DNA from: Theristus sp. LFF4_11
Lineage: Eukaryota > Nematoda > Chromadorea > Monhysterida > Xyalidae
Direction: 5' to 3'
Length of the DNA stretch: 64,000 nucleotides
Assembly (NCBI GenBank): GCA_030248135.1
Contig: JASANC010001836.1
Span: forward strand, 62,001 to 126,000
A program made the translations under genes and the position numbers. This document shows, in pieces, positions 1 through 12,400 of the stretch (its first letter is position 1; each line of letters starts with the position of its first letter). Under the pieces are notes generated by a model. That model was not told the DNA's origin and made no database searches. It was given only the letters and a program-made list of their open reading frames with translations.

Positions 1-1180
1 ACGTTGTCTTCTGTTCCTTTCTTTGCGTGTGCGGTTGGAAAAAATGATGCACTGCTGTGTCATCCATCGCGTGTTACACGTGTTTCTGTCGGCATTTTAG
101 TCACCAGTAACGTTTCAGACCGTTTTTATTGCATCGTTCAGTTTCTATTTTGTCCGCGATTAATTTTCCGTGTCTGCTTTTAAACTTTTTCAGCGCGTCT
201 GCCGAGGAAGTCACAAATGAACAAATTATAGAATATTATTCATCGTCTTTAAAAATTTTATGTCCTTTATATAAACGTAAGTCGCTTGTGTTTGATTAAT
301 AATGGAGGCAAATTTTAAGACCCTAGATGAGTGAATAATTTTTTTGCAATGAATTTTGTCGGTCGGTGGAGTCTTTTTACAGTTTACTTTAAGTGTGGTT
401 CTGTACATATCTGTGTCATGTGGGCCGAAATGTGCAATAAATTGGTTCTTGGGTTGTTCTGTCGTAAACTCTTCTGATATCTTAGTCAGAAGTTCATAGA
501 AGTCAAAAGTCAAAAGCCGTAATCCATCTACATTTGTATATCGGAATAAAATCGTGAAGTTATTTTATACTTGAAAATAAGTCATCTATCCACCTATCCA
601 CACCGCCAGATGTGGTTCAGAAAATGATGTTCATTTTGACATTGTAGCACGTTTCCAAAGTTTAGTATTTTCGAAAAAAAAAACACCTGATTTGTTTACA
701 ATTCCAGATGGCGAAAAAATAAATGAACCCTGGAAAAAGGGTGACTAACATTCAGACGGTACATATTCGGTGGTCTGAATGTCAGATCAGCAATATATAA
801 AAGCGACCAATTAAAGTACGATTTTTAGCGATTCACTGTGCTCCGTCGAACTTTCATTTTATTCAAAAACTCATTGTCTCAATTTTTTTCTGGTGCTTTT
901 CGCTACTGTGGAAATTCCTGCCAAGCACTTGACCAATAAGCTGTGTCCACCACTGTCAAATATCTGCACATTTCCACTAGAATTTTCACTCACAAAATCA
1001 AACTCGCAAACTCATATCGCTAATTGACTTCTATAGAAGAGCACGACAGCTGAATTCGATTAAAATTTCGCAACATAAGTAATTGCAAACTGTGTAATCT
1101 CCCTCACTGCCGCGCGTACGTTCGCCGTGACTCACGTGTGACCTCATAGTATACATCGCAAACAGCACCAGAATTTCTGC
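1..1180. other. AT-rich non-coding stretch, no gene seen
   Basis: No exon-like GC-rich open frame is visible. It holds one AP-1-like heptamer (TGACTCA, 1128-1134) next to a CACGTG hexamer and is followed directly by a GC-rich candidate exon. It could be promoter or 5' flank, but no TATA box or initiator can be assigned with confidence. Confidence 0.4.
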
Positions 1181-1254
1181 GTGGTCAGCGACTTTTCCCA
1201 AGAACAAGCAAATACAGCGACGTCACTGTTGCCGGTCAAGCACACTGCCGCCTG

Positions 1255-1350
1255 GTGCAGACCATGTGCGACTCGCTCGCCAGTCCAATTGTTGACTTTG
1301 CACCGTGCATTCCGCCGCCATCACCATTCACACTGCCAACAGACGCCAAC

Positions 1351-1382
<32 letters not shown>

Positions 1383-1663
1383 CAACAGCAACGCTCGCAA
1401 ACGCTGCGCCACCGCTCGCAACATGCTGCTGCATCCGCATACGGCCAGCGTTCGCGCGCATCCGACAACGTTAAGCAGCGTTACCGCCGACAACGCGAGT
1501 AAGATGCCGCGAATCGCCGCCGCGTTCGATCGCCTCCGATATCGAAGTCAAATGTTGATTGTGATTCCCGAGTCGTTCATGCCGCAGCAAATTGCAAATG
1601 GACGCACGAACGGACTGAAGCATGAGAACGGCAAGACACGCATGACGATGGCTGATAAAGATG
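1255..1663 (+). CDS. Candidate 5' exon with Thr/Asn homopolymer tract
   Basis: This GC-rich island stays open from an ATG at 1255 to a possible donor (ATG|GTTAGT) at 1663, about 136 codons. The reading contains a Thr run followed by an Asn run, encoded by (ACC)n and (AAC)n microsatellites. No domain is recognisable. It lies 4.8 kb upstream of the phosphatase and on the same strand, so it may be an upstream or alternative first exon of that gene. However, it ends in phase 1, and the visible acceptor before the phosphatase start (near 6476) would not keep that frame. It may therefore be untranslated or belong to something else. Overlapping frames on both strands are also open, which is usual in such repeats. 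Confidence 0.28.
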
Positions 1664-4600
1664 GTTAGTTATGACAGCCTGTTGACTTCTGTCTCGCACC
1701 AATTGTTGCTTCAATGAGCACTTTGTGTGGTTTCGTTTTTGATTTTTTTGCGACCTCATTTGTGATTCAGCCGGAACAACCGAGTTTTTGGCGTAATTAC
1801 AACGTTGATTCAGCTGACGAATCCTGTTTTGTTCATGTGCTCGAGAAATACATAGAATGATATGAACATGTGACTCGGCTGGCACATTAGTGGACTATGA
1901 GCATTTGAATGAACCGGTGGCTGTCTCAGATTTTATTCCTACTTGAACTTGTAGCAACGATGATATCAACAGAACAACGATAACAACTTTACCTTTTTAA
2001 AAATAAGCGGATTTGATTTTTGACAATTTTTCAGCCTCAACGCAAATTCTGTTCATGTGTACGCATTTGTGTTTTCATGCTTCACAGCATTGCGGAGTGA
2101 GTTTTTCTGTCATGACAGGTTTTTCTGTTGTGTATGCTTTTTGGGTAATGTGTGTCAAAAAAGTGTCGCTCAGTCTGCGGCTTGTATCCCTTGGTTACAG
2201 AGCTTTTGCTGACTGTATGAAATGAATGGATGCTTCATATTTGGTTTATCGGCTTTTTAAACCAGTCATCAGACTGAATTTTACAGGTTGCCAGGGTACA
2301 TGTACTCCATTGGTTGCTTATTGATGAAACTACTCTTCTCTAAACGCAGTTCAGACGTTGCTAATGTCTGAATATGGCCTCTGAAAGCGTTAACCCATGA
2401 TTTGAATGATCTTTAAATTGAATAATATTGAACAGTTGCATCGTATGTATTTTTTCCAAAAGCATAATTGTATTCTTCAATGTCGGCTAATACGCTAATA
2501 GGTTTTTATGCGCATGTCTTTATGAATGAACCCATGCCATTTGTAATCTCGCGGAATCCACGAAACCCATTGATTAAAATATGGACACATGCTGTAACTT
2601 ACTGACACACATGTGTACTTGCAGCCTTAGCCCACATGTTGGATGGAACCTTTGCAGCATACGCATAACAAAACTGTGGAAACATGAGGCTAAAGCTCGC
2701 AAGCCTCTATAATTGCACTGTACAAATATCATCGCTCTTATACTTTTGTATAACTAACATATACGAGACATACACCGGTAGACGTATACTTGAACAACCA
2801 TGCAATTTCAAATGTATTTCATTCAGTACAATAGTGTTAGTGTGTGTACAACTGTGACTTGAATTGTATGCGACTCGCTATTGATATACATGTCTGTATA
2901 TGTATGTGTCCGCTCTCACTCCCGTTTTCATACAGTCCTCATGTACATACGTTGTACAATGTATGTGAAACTGTACACATCGATGACTCATAACCGTTTC
3001 AAACCTTAGCTACATTCGTTGTACATGTTACTTACATACATACGCCACTATGTGTACATTGGATACACTCCCTGCATATGTAGCGCATTTTATGCTTGTA
3101 CGCCAGCGATAACAACTATGGCAATATACATGTAAGCTGAGTGCAGCTACACTTGGCACAACTATCTGGAAACCAACCAGCTTGCGTAGCGAAAAACACT
3201 CTCTTGTCGAGTTTTTTGTGTTGTTTTGCTGGCCTGGACAACAACTCTTTCTAGAACTGATATAATGCGGACTGACCATTTTTATTTCGTGCTATACTTT
3301 GGCAGACATGTCATTTCGTTGTGGCTTGGTTGCTTGCTGTCACTATTTTAACCAAACTCACGTTTTGACATGTTAGACTTGTTTTGTTTTAGGGGTTTCT
3401 TAATGTATACGGTTGATTGTAAACATGATTGTGGATCTCATGACTGTTATTTTTAATAATGAAAATGTCTTTGATCTCAATTGTGACATTTTCATTATCA
3501 GGCAGGTGTCATTGGCAGGCATTGTGATTAATCAGATGTTGTTACCAATGCTCAGTGCTATTGCATGTATGTAGATGTGCATGTAATTTTGAGTTTTGCG
3601 TCATCAGCTGGCAATCACTGAATGATGAACGACATAATAATATTCTATTTTGAGACTGAAAATATCCAAATTAAGAACCAGCTGATTGCTCATCGTTTGC
3701 TACTCGTGAAGTTTTAGAGAGCTATGGTATACTTAGAGCTCTGTCGAGAGTCGGAAAAGTGTTGTTAATGTGTCATTTCTTAAATTATTCATTCATGTTG
3801 TCCATAATATAAGTTTCAACTTGCAACAACAGGAGAGAACCGCTGATATTGCTGAAGACACTAAACTTCCTCAACCGGTAAAGCGGCTACCATTCATTGA
3901 ACACGTGATCCGTTCACTCAAATGTCGTTTGACTAGGAATTCTTATAAATTACGGGTTATTTCAGCATTTTCTGCTCAAATTCTTCGACTGAAATGCACG
4001 TATGTGAACATGTGAATATGAATATGTGCACACCCGAATACGCATTTGCGTCAAACGTTGCTTTTGTAGGGCTACTAGACAACATCAACGCAAGTTTTCA
4101 TCTCTAATTTCATTCTTTCATTCGACATTTACGCTCCTTCGTTCTTCGACTAACATGCATATTCTTTTTCGTTGTTCGTTATTAACCTGTTTGCTTTTTG
4201 AAGTATTCCTCAAGCTGACTTCAGTCGTTCCGCACTAATGAACAAGTGGCCAAGAACTGTGTGAGATTTCAAATACTGCGCGAAAATTGGAATGGATTTC
4301 CGTAAAGGCGCCTCAGTGTTCCCACCAATCACGCTTCAAATCCACCGGCAGATTCCGCAGTAGAGCGTTAGTTATCCGACATGGAAAAACATTCCAGACA
4401 TGTGAAAAACGACTGAACAAATGTTCGCAAAGCATTCAGCTCCCATCGTGACGCCGATGCGTGCGCATACACATGGCAGTTGAAACCTTAGCCATGCCTT
4501 CATCAAACAAACCGAGCGGGCCGCGCGCTCCGCCTGAGTGCGTGAGTGTGTGCGCAATATTTTTGCCGCTTTTTCCATGTTATCAACAACAACACATGCA

Positions 4601-6468
4601 CGCGCTGTTGTGTCTCTCTCGCTCTTTCTGTGTTATCCGTTAAGCTTGATGACGTCAATTGGCGCTCCCGCTGTTACTACAGCAGCTGCGCTTATACTTT
4701 GAGATTTGAAAGAATGTTTCTACCGTGTTAGAAATTTCTTCATTTAACTGCATAATTTTCTGAGCCATCGCTTCGAAGAAAAACGTTTAACGACTACTTT
4801 AAAACTGTACCAGTCAGACGATCGGTGCTTCCCAGTACTCGAGAAGACCGTTCGCGTAAATCCATTTCTCCAGGATCTCACTACGAATAGAAACTGAATG
4901 CTCTCATTCTCATTCTGAATTGGGACAAGTGATTCAACACCGTGGAGTATAGTAGCGCAAGTTTGCATGCGGTACATGCGCGCGCAAACCCTTTTCCAGA
5001 TCCTACACATGTTATTCCCACCATACCATATTTTCTGGGTCTCACACGCCGCGTTTTCCTTTTGTTTTTTTGCCGTGTCAAGGTTTTGGGCTAGCATTAT
5101 TGAAAATTTTATTTTTTCGCTCCTCAGAGTGTTTCCTCAATAACAAAAAACCTATTTTTACAAACTCCCCGAGTTCGAGAAAGTTCTTGGATGTGACAGT
5201 GTCCGTTTGAACGCGAGAAACGGCCGAAGAAAACGCACTACAAGGCTTCAACTATGTACACGGACACACAGACGCACCACTTAAACGTCGAATGTGCGTG
5301 CGCATGCGTAGGCAAATTTTGCTCATGGCGCTGCGCAGGGAAAAAACGCATGACTCATAAATAGCTATACACATGTATGTAAATATAAGCCTCTCAGTGT
5401 ATCGCGGGTTCCAGCTTTCGCTATATGGCTCAGTATGCACTGCAATGGCAGTATCCAACTTTCTGTGCTTCTTTATGCGCGCTTTCAACGGCGCTTTTTG
5501 TGCCCGTGCCTCTGTTGGTTTCGAGTCCCGCTCTTGTTAAACGTGGGAAACGTGGTGGTTTGTTTCGGTAATCACCGGCTTGTTGTTCCCAGCTCAAACC
5601 GCCTGCTTCGTGTGCTTTAGAATACTTGAGAAGCTCTGCTGTTTTATAGTTAAATTTAAAGCGTGTGACAGCATTGTATTACTTACCGTTCTTTTTTAAA
5701 CTAATATTCAATTACCCGGACGATTTTGCTTCACTCACCGAAAAATTTACACTGAAAACTGACCCAGAAAAAAAGAAAACGAATCACGATTTGTATTTTC
5801 AAGAGTTAGTAAGGGTTATTTTCAGCTACTCATTTTTCTGTAAGACTTTCATATACATTGTAAACATTGCATGCAAACAAAACGTTTCTGTAGTTGTTGA
5901 CCATTAATCCAGTGGAACATGCGATAATTAACGGAATTTTATCATTGTGCGCAGGTTTATAAGCCTCTAGAGCATACTTTCCGTTGCGCACTTCACTAGT
6001 TGCTTGCTTGCCGCCGTAGCGTTACGGTGTACCTAATGTAAATATCTACTATTTGACCTGACAGAGCATTGTTCGTGAATGTTCCGGACTATATAGTTTT
6101 ATTATTAATCAGTTTGATTTTCCGCATAATAATAATTTGTGTATAAATTCATGTGCGTCATTTCATATTATTTATTACTAATTACACAGGAATAATATGA
6201 AATAGACACGATAGTCACGTGCAGCCGCGTCGTGTAATTACGGCAGTGGTAGAAAATAGTCAAACTTATCATAGTATTTGAGCGACGGAAACTCAATGGA
6301 AACAATACTCACTATTGTTGATATAAAACGGACATAATCCTGCTCGCCCGTCGATTTTTCTCGAACCGATGCGGGGCGGAATGACTGACGACCAAAAACA
6401 ACTGTGGAGGATTTATTGAGCAAACGTCATCAATCTTGTCGAGTGTTGCATGTTGTGCGACGAAATAT
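1664..6468. other. Long AT-rich intron or intergenic region
   Basis: Several small open frames occur but none has exon-like composition or flanking splice signals. The stretch 2640-3020 is rich in short TACATGT/GTACAT palindromes. AP-1-type heptamers lie at 2984-2990 and 5351-5357, and a CRE octamer TGACGTCA at 4650-4657. I see no gene. Confidence 0.4.
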
Positions 6469-9400
6469 ATGCACAGCGTCGTTATCATGAAACGGGCGGA
6501 GGAGTTTCAGTTTCACTTTAACGTGCCACCGCGGAAGAAGCCGGACATTGTCACGCATACAGCGGCCGGTGGTGGCTCGTCATGCGACGACGACGACATG
6601 GAGAGCGCCGGCAGCTCCAGCATCGACCTCGACGACGTTTCAGCGGTGCTGACGCCGACGAGCACAGCTGGCAGCACCGACAACGTTGGCATGCCTGTCA
6701 GCGTACAAGCGCCGTGCACCGTGGTCGTCCGACGACCGACCGGTCTGACACTGCCGCCCTCCAGCAGCAATCAACTGTGCATCCCGTCACTGCCGGGCGG
6801 TGGCGCACGCCGAAGTCTACCGGAGGCGTTCGGCAGCACGGCCACAGCCGACGGTATGTCCGCTCGGTCGGCAGACGGCCGTGAGAACGACAACGCCAAT
6901 GAAACTGTAACGAACAAGGGACGATCGCACTCGGAACAACTCGACGACAGTTTCGGTGGACGGCGTCGCCCGGTTGGACTGGCGCTGTTCGGTAGCCACA
7001 ACACGAACACTCTTTATGGCGCCGGTGGGGGTCCGAGTCCGAGGCCACCGAGCGCCTCGAGCTCCGGCGGAGGACTGCCAGAGTTTGCGGAGTCCGTCTC
7101 GGAGGCGTCATCGTGCTCAGTGGACGCCCAGTCGGACTTACTCTGTCGCACGCGACCGTCCTCGGCCGTCGAGATGGACACTTCGCATTTGTTCGACGAA
7201 ACAGAGAATCGCAAGTACTCCGACGCGGCGTTGCTGTCCGTGCGCGAGTTCGAAGACGATCAAACGCCAGTGGCGGATTTTGCCATGTTTTCGGGCGATC
7301 GACTGACCCGAAGCATGCACGCCGGTGTGCTCATGTCGCCGACGTCGTCTTCGGCCGCCATCATGGGCGCACCGCATTCGGGTAGCATCGGTTTTCGGTC
7401 GCATCGCGCCTCGGCAGGTCCGTTTCCAGGCGCTGCCGGCAAACTTGGTGCGTGTTTTCGAGTCTAGAAAAAAATAGAGAAAGTCTTTGGCGTGTGCTTT
7501 TTAGATTGCTGTTTCAGCGGGGGTTAGTGCGTCAGCCGATAAGTCGCCACTGATTAATTGGTTCATTCATGGCGCTCATCAAATATTCATCAATTATATT
7601 GCCAATTATTCAATTCACATGTGCTTCCGTGACCCTTTTCAGATCCAAAAACACCAGCGCCGAAGCAATTGTAATCTGCTTTAGACCCATTCCTTACTTT
7701 GCCAATCTATATTCCTAAACTTTTCTTGTCATGCCAGTTGAGTCATTGACGTCAATCAGTCAGGTGTGCTCATTCCTGCAAGATACAGTAGTTTCTTTCC
7801 TCATTTGAAAGCCACATTGTCTTACTTATTGTCCACATTGTCTGTCTTACATTTTTGTTCAAATTCCAAGTAAATCCTTTTCTGTAAAGGAAAACCATTT
7901 GTTTCAATCATAACTGTTCAGTTTCATCATTCAGTGCAATGACTCATAACCCGGCACTTATCGAGGTATTGATGCTAATCATTTTACGGCGTCTTTTCAG
8001 CAGGTGTGGTGTCTTCATTCATTACTTCAGCTCGTTTTCCTGCTCATAAAGATCTCATCTCGCCCACACATAAACATACATTTCGCTTTACTACATGGCT
8101 TTATTGTTATACTTTCAAGCCTTCGCAGTGCGTGGTATAGTGTGATGGTGAAAACCATGTAGGGCCAGCGTAAATGAACGGTGTTAAAGAAGCGTTGAAT
8201 GGACAGTGGCGTGTTGACAAACAAATTGATGTAGCCGCCTTATTTCACCAAAATTTATGATTTTCTAATTACAGATTTCAATGACTCATTCCTGCGTTCT
8301 TGAATCAGTGCAACTTTAATGACGAAAATTAAAAGGGGTATTATTTTGGTTGTTTCTATAGTGAGTCTAATTTAAGCTCTGTTTATAAGTTTAAAAATCA
8401 CTCTGATGTATGTTTAGTTTCAAACTATCGAATAATGTCGGTAATAGCGTGGATGTTGAATGTCGCTGAATAATGGGTCCTTTGAGTCATGACTGAAAGA
8501 CGTACACGGGACGTGAATAATAAATCTGTTGGACACGTACAATGTTGGTCCTATGGTCAGGCCACTTTAATAATAGTGGACAGCAGGCCTTGACCAGTCA
8601 TCATAAACTGATGAGTCATCATTTTGATTTCCCGATTTTCAAATAATAATAAGAAAGATATTTCATCTCACTGATAATCGGGGTCATATCTCAATGTACC
8701 GTACCAAGCTTAGGCTTCGCAGCAATTTTTAGACTTACCTATTTTGTTTATGAGCTTCAGAAAAGCCGAACGTGTAATGATTGTATCAAAAATTGCCAAA
8801 ATTTCACGTTTTTTAAAGAAAAATCATTGTGCTCCAACCGTTTCAATTTCCCTTTTCATGGAAACGACAACTCGTATTGCACAAAACTGCTAAGATTTCG
8901 CAATCTAAGACCGACGCAAAAAAATAAAAATAAAACCAAAACAATTTTCCACATGCGAACATTTCACACAGGCAGACTCGTAAATAATTTTGCACCCAGA
9001 CAAGCACGTTTCAATGCATTTTTTGTTCTATTTTAGCCTTACGAACACATGAGTTAAGTATATTGTCATATTTCTCAATACCTTCGCAGAGCTCAGTGCC
9101 AAACCGCAAACAAAAAGTGCCTTCTCAATTGTGCTGTGCAGCAAAAGTTTGAACGTTAGCTACCGAGTGCAAAAACGGGAAGCCTTTCCATACAATTGTC
9201 AAAGTACTGAACAAATGTACTGAATAATTTTAACAACAACGCACATATGCAGAACGTGCTATCCAGTTTTTATGTTTCGTCTGAAATATTGAAAAATATT
9301 TATTTTCACATTATGCAAACTCATCACATACAAAATGTTTGGCCGTATGAACGTTACTTTGCGTTTTTTCTGTTGGAAATGGTGTGTTTTGAAAAAGTCA

Positions 9401-12400
9401 GTGTAATCACTGAGAAGAGATGACTCACTGCTTTTTTTCACCAAACGTTTTTTTTGCGACTAGTTTTAACTAGATTTTCGGAAAAAACTCAAAATGTTAA
9501 GTTGGTATACGCAAACAACTTTTCCGTTTTTTTGTGACAGCGGCGGTTGTAAAATGTCAAGGAATATTTTCTTATTTGTAATCATTATTAACATCATTGC
9601 GGTCAAAAACCTACAGTTGTTTCTGCTTTAACATTTAAAGCCAGGTTGTGACTGAAACAAAATGGTTGTGATTTTTTTTCACAATATTGCTCACTGCAAT
9701 CACACGTGAAAACTTTATCAGTGATCTTTGTTCTGCGCAGAAATTCACACTTCAGTTTGGTGACATTAAAGCAAAAGGTAGTTTTTTTGCATGACTTTAT
9801 CTCAATTTTCAATATTCAGACGCGCTTAGTAAAATTTTACAACAACGCACCGAAACAAAAACCCAAACGCTTGATTTCAGTAAAAAACGTGGCAATGTAG
9901 TCACTACGCAAAGCCGCAAGCTGCGTCGCTGCACAAATTTAAATGTTCATTCAGCTTGAGCTGAACAATTCCATGCAGTGCATGCATTTTCATCCTTTTT
10001 TTATTTACTGAATGAGAAGATCTGCGTCGTTTGTGGTGCTGTTTTGGTTTTTATTGATTTTATCTGTTTACCAGAAATCACTGTAGGTGCGAGTGGTGTG
10101 ACAGACAATAGGTTGCCGAACTTTCGAAGCTAATCCACTTATTTTCTGTCCGACAGTGAATGTTACGACATCATCTCAAAACAATAGCAATGACAACACG
10201 ATGAAATCAGTAGACCTTCAATTCAACCCACAACAATTGACTTACATGTAGTTCAACAAATGTTAAACCTGCTGTTCAATCACAAATAACTGCATTATAA
10301 AAAACACGGTTTTAGGCGGATTTGTCGACTTCCAATCCCGATTTCCGGAACTGTGCGAGGGCTCGTCAGCTGTTGGTACTGCGACGGCAGGTGGCATGAG
10401 CAGTGCAACTAGTGGCGTCACAGCAGGTTGCGAGGCGTCGCCATCTGGCGGCCAACGCCAAGGCATCAGCCGCATGTCACCACGTCTGTCGAGCCTGTCA
10501 CAGCCGTGCCTCCCATTGAACAGTCAAGGTCCCACGCGAATCCTGCCGTTCCTGTATCTCGGCTCACAACAGGACGCCATGAACCAAGCAACCCTGAAGG
10601 TTTGACCAACACATTTTTTCTGCAGTTTTACTCTTTTTCGGGTTGTCGCAGAACTTTCTGAGTAAGGCTATTTCCGCTTTTTTTCAGAAATACGGTATTC
10701 GCTATGTGATCAATTTGAGCATCAACTGCCCGAAGCCAGAGTTTCTGACAGAGGGTCACTTTTTACGGATTCCGGTCAACGATTCCTACCAGGAGAAACT
10801 ACTGCCATACTTCGAGAAGGCGTTCAACTTTCTTGGTGAGCAATCCGCTGTCAAAGCTAGGCACGGAACGAACAAAACTTTTGTCTCAAAATCCATGACG
10901 AAATCGAGGATAAATTCAAAATTTCTCTGCAGATTACGTTCGTGAGTCGAATGAAGCGGTGCTGATCCACTGCTTGGCCGGAATTAGCCGCAGCCCAACG
11001 CTTGCCATCGCCTATATCATGCGTAATCTGCACATGAACTCTGACGAGGCCTATTCGTTAGTTAATTTTACATTGACGCTTCGGAGTTTTGATTGCTTGT
11101 CTTCAACATTTATCACTTTGTTTTTTTTTCTTGAAAACATACATCACCATTCCAGGTATGTCAAAGCGAAACGCCCGTCGATCTCACCCAATTTTAACTT
11201 CATGGGTCAACTATTGGAGTTCGAAAAGCAGCAAAAGTTGAAACGTGGCCGCGAGGCCCGTGAACAACTGAAACAGTCGATGCGCAAGGTGCTCGTCCCG
11301 GTGCGGTCGGCCGGCACGGCCACCGGCGGCGTGCTCCGAGAACGAGACCCAAAGAACAGCAGCACCGGCGTCGTCCAATTAGCCAAGCCGGAATCTGGTG
11401 CCGAAACAAAAAGTACAAATTTGATGATGAAGAAACTTTCGCAAGAAAACAACAACAACGACAACGAAACGCTGCGCATGAGCGGAATCGACGTTGAACC
11501 GCCGACCGAATGCAGTCGACGTCTCGCCGCACCGCTGCACCACGTGCAGTCAGACTCGGAGAGCGTGTCGAGGTCGACGATTCTGAGGCGACAGCATACG
11601 CTAACCGAGATGGTGCCTTGCGACAGTGTGGCCGCTCGGTTGGTTTGTGTTTGGTTTTGCCAATTTCAATTTTCTGCAATGTTACTAAAGGCGTCCTTCT
11701 TCAACTTGGCAGACTGTCCGGATCGGACTCCGAGACTGACCTGCTTGACATCGACCCAGTGCTGATGATGCGTCGATCGCTGTCATGTCCGATTAAAATT
11801 CACAAGTCTACCAGCGACACGGGCCTTTCGGGTCGACGTTCGGTTGTTGACGACACCGCCACGTCTGCTGGTACCCCAGTGCAGGGGTCGACCCCGTCGA
11901 TTGCGTCCAAAGGTCCACCATTCGACGACCTGGCGTCACCGTCGAATCAACCAAATGCGTTCGGCAAACGTGAGATGCGCCAGAAACTGACGGCCGAACC
12001 GCCACCATTGCAGTATTCGATGCCAACGACGGACGATGTGCTTGTGAAACCGGCCCAAATGGACGTCACGTCTGTCGAACAGGTAATGAAGACATAGCGC
12101 GACACTGGCATTACAACTCTTTTTGACATTTTGACCGCCGTTCCACAGTCCAACCATCCTTTTCTTCAAGGCGATCGAACTGAGTCAATCAATGATTGCC
12201 GTTCAACGACCGCATGCGTTTGGCGCACCGCCCAGCGGTGCTGGCTTATCACCGTGGACGCCTAGGGCAGCGGCGAGACGGTCGCTCAACATCCCGCACG
12301 CCGTCAAGGAAGACCTCCCGTCGCCATCAACTGAATTGTCGACAAAGCTGTCGATTCTGGACAGTTTCGCAAGTGCGGCCGCCCAGCAACAGGCGGCGAA

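Noticed and set aside
6513..7404. Several antisense and shifted frames over the first phosphatase exon
   Set aside because: GC-rich coding exon shadow; the plus-strand frame is the one that splices in phase to the phosphatase domain.
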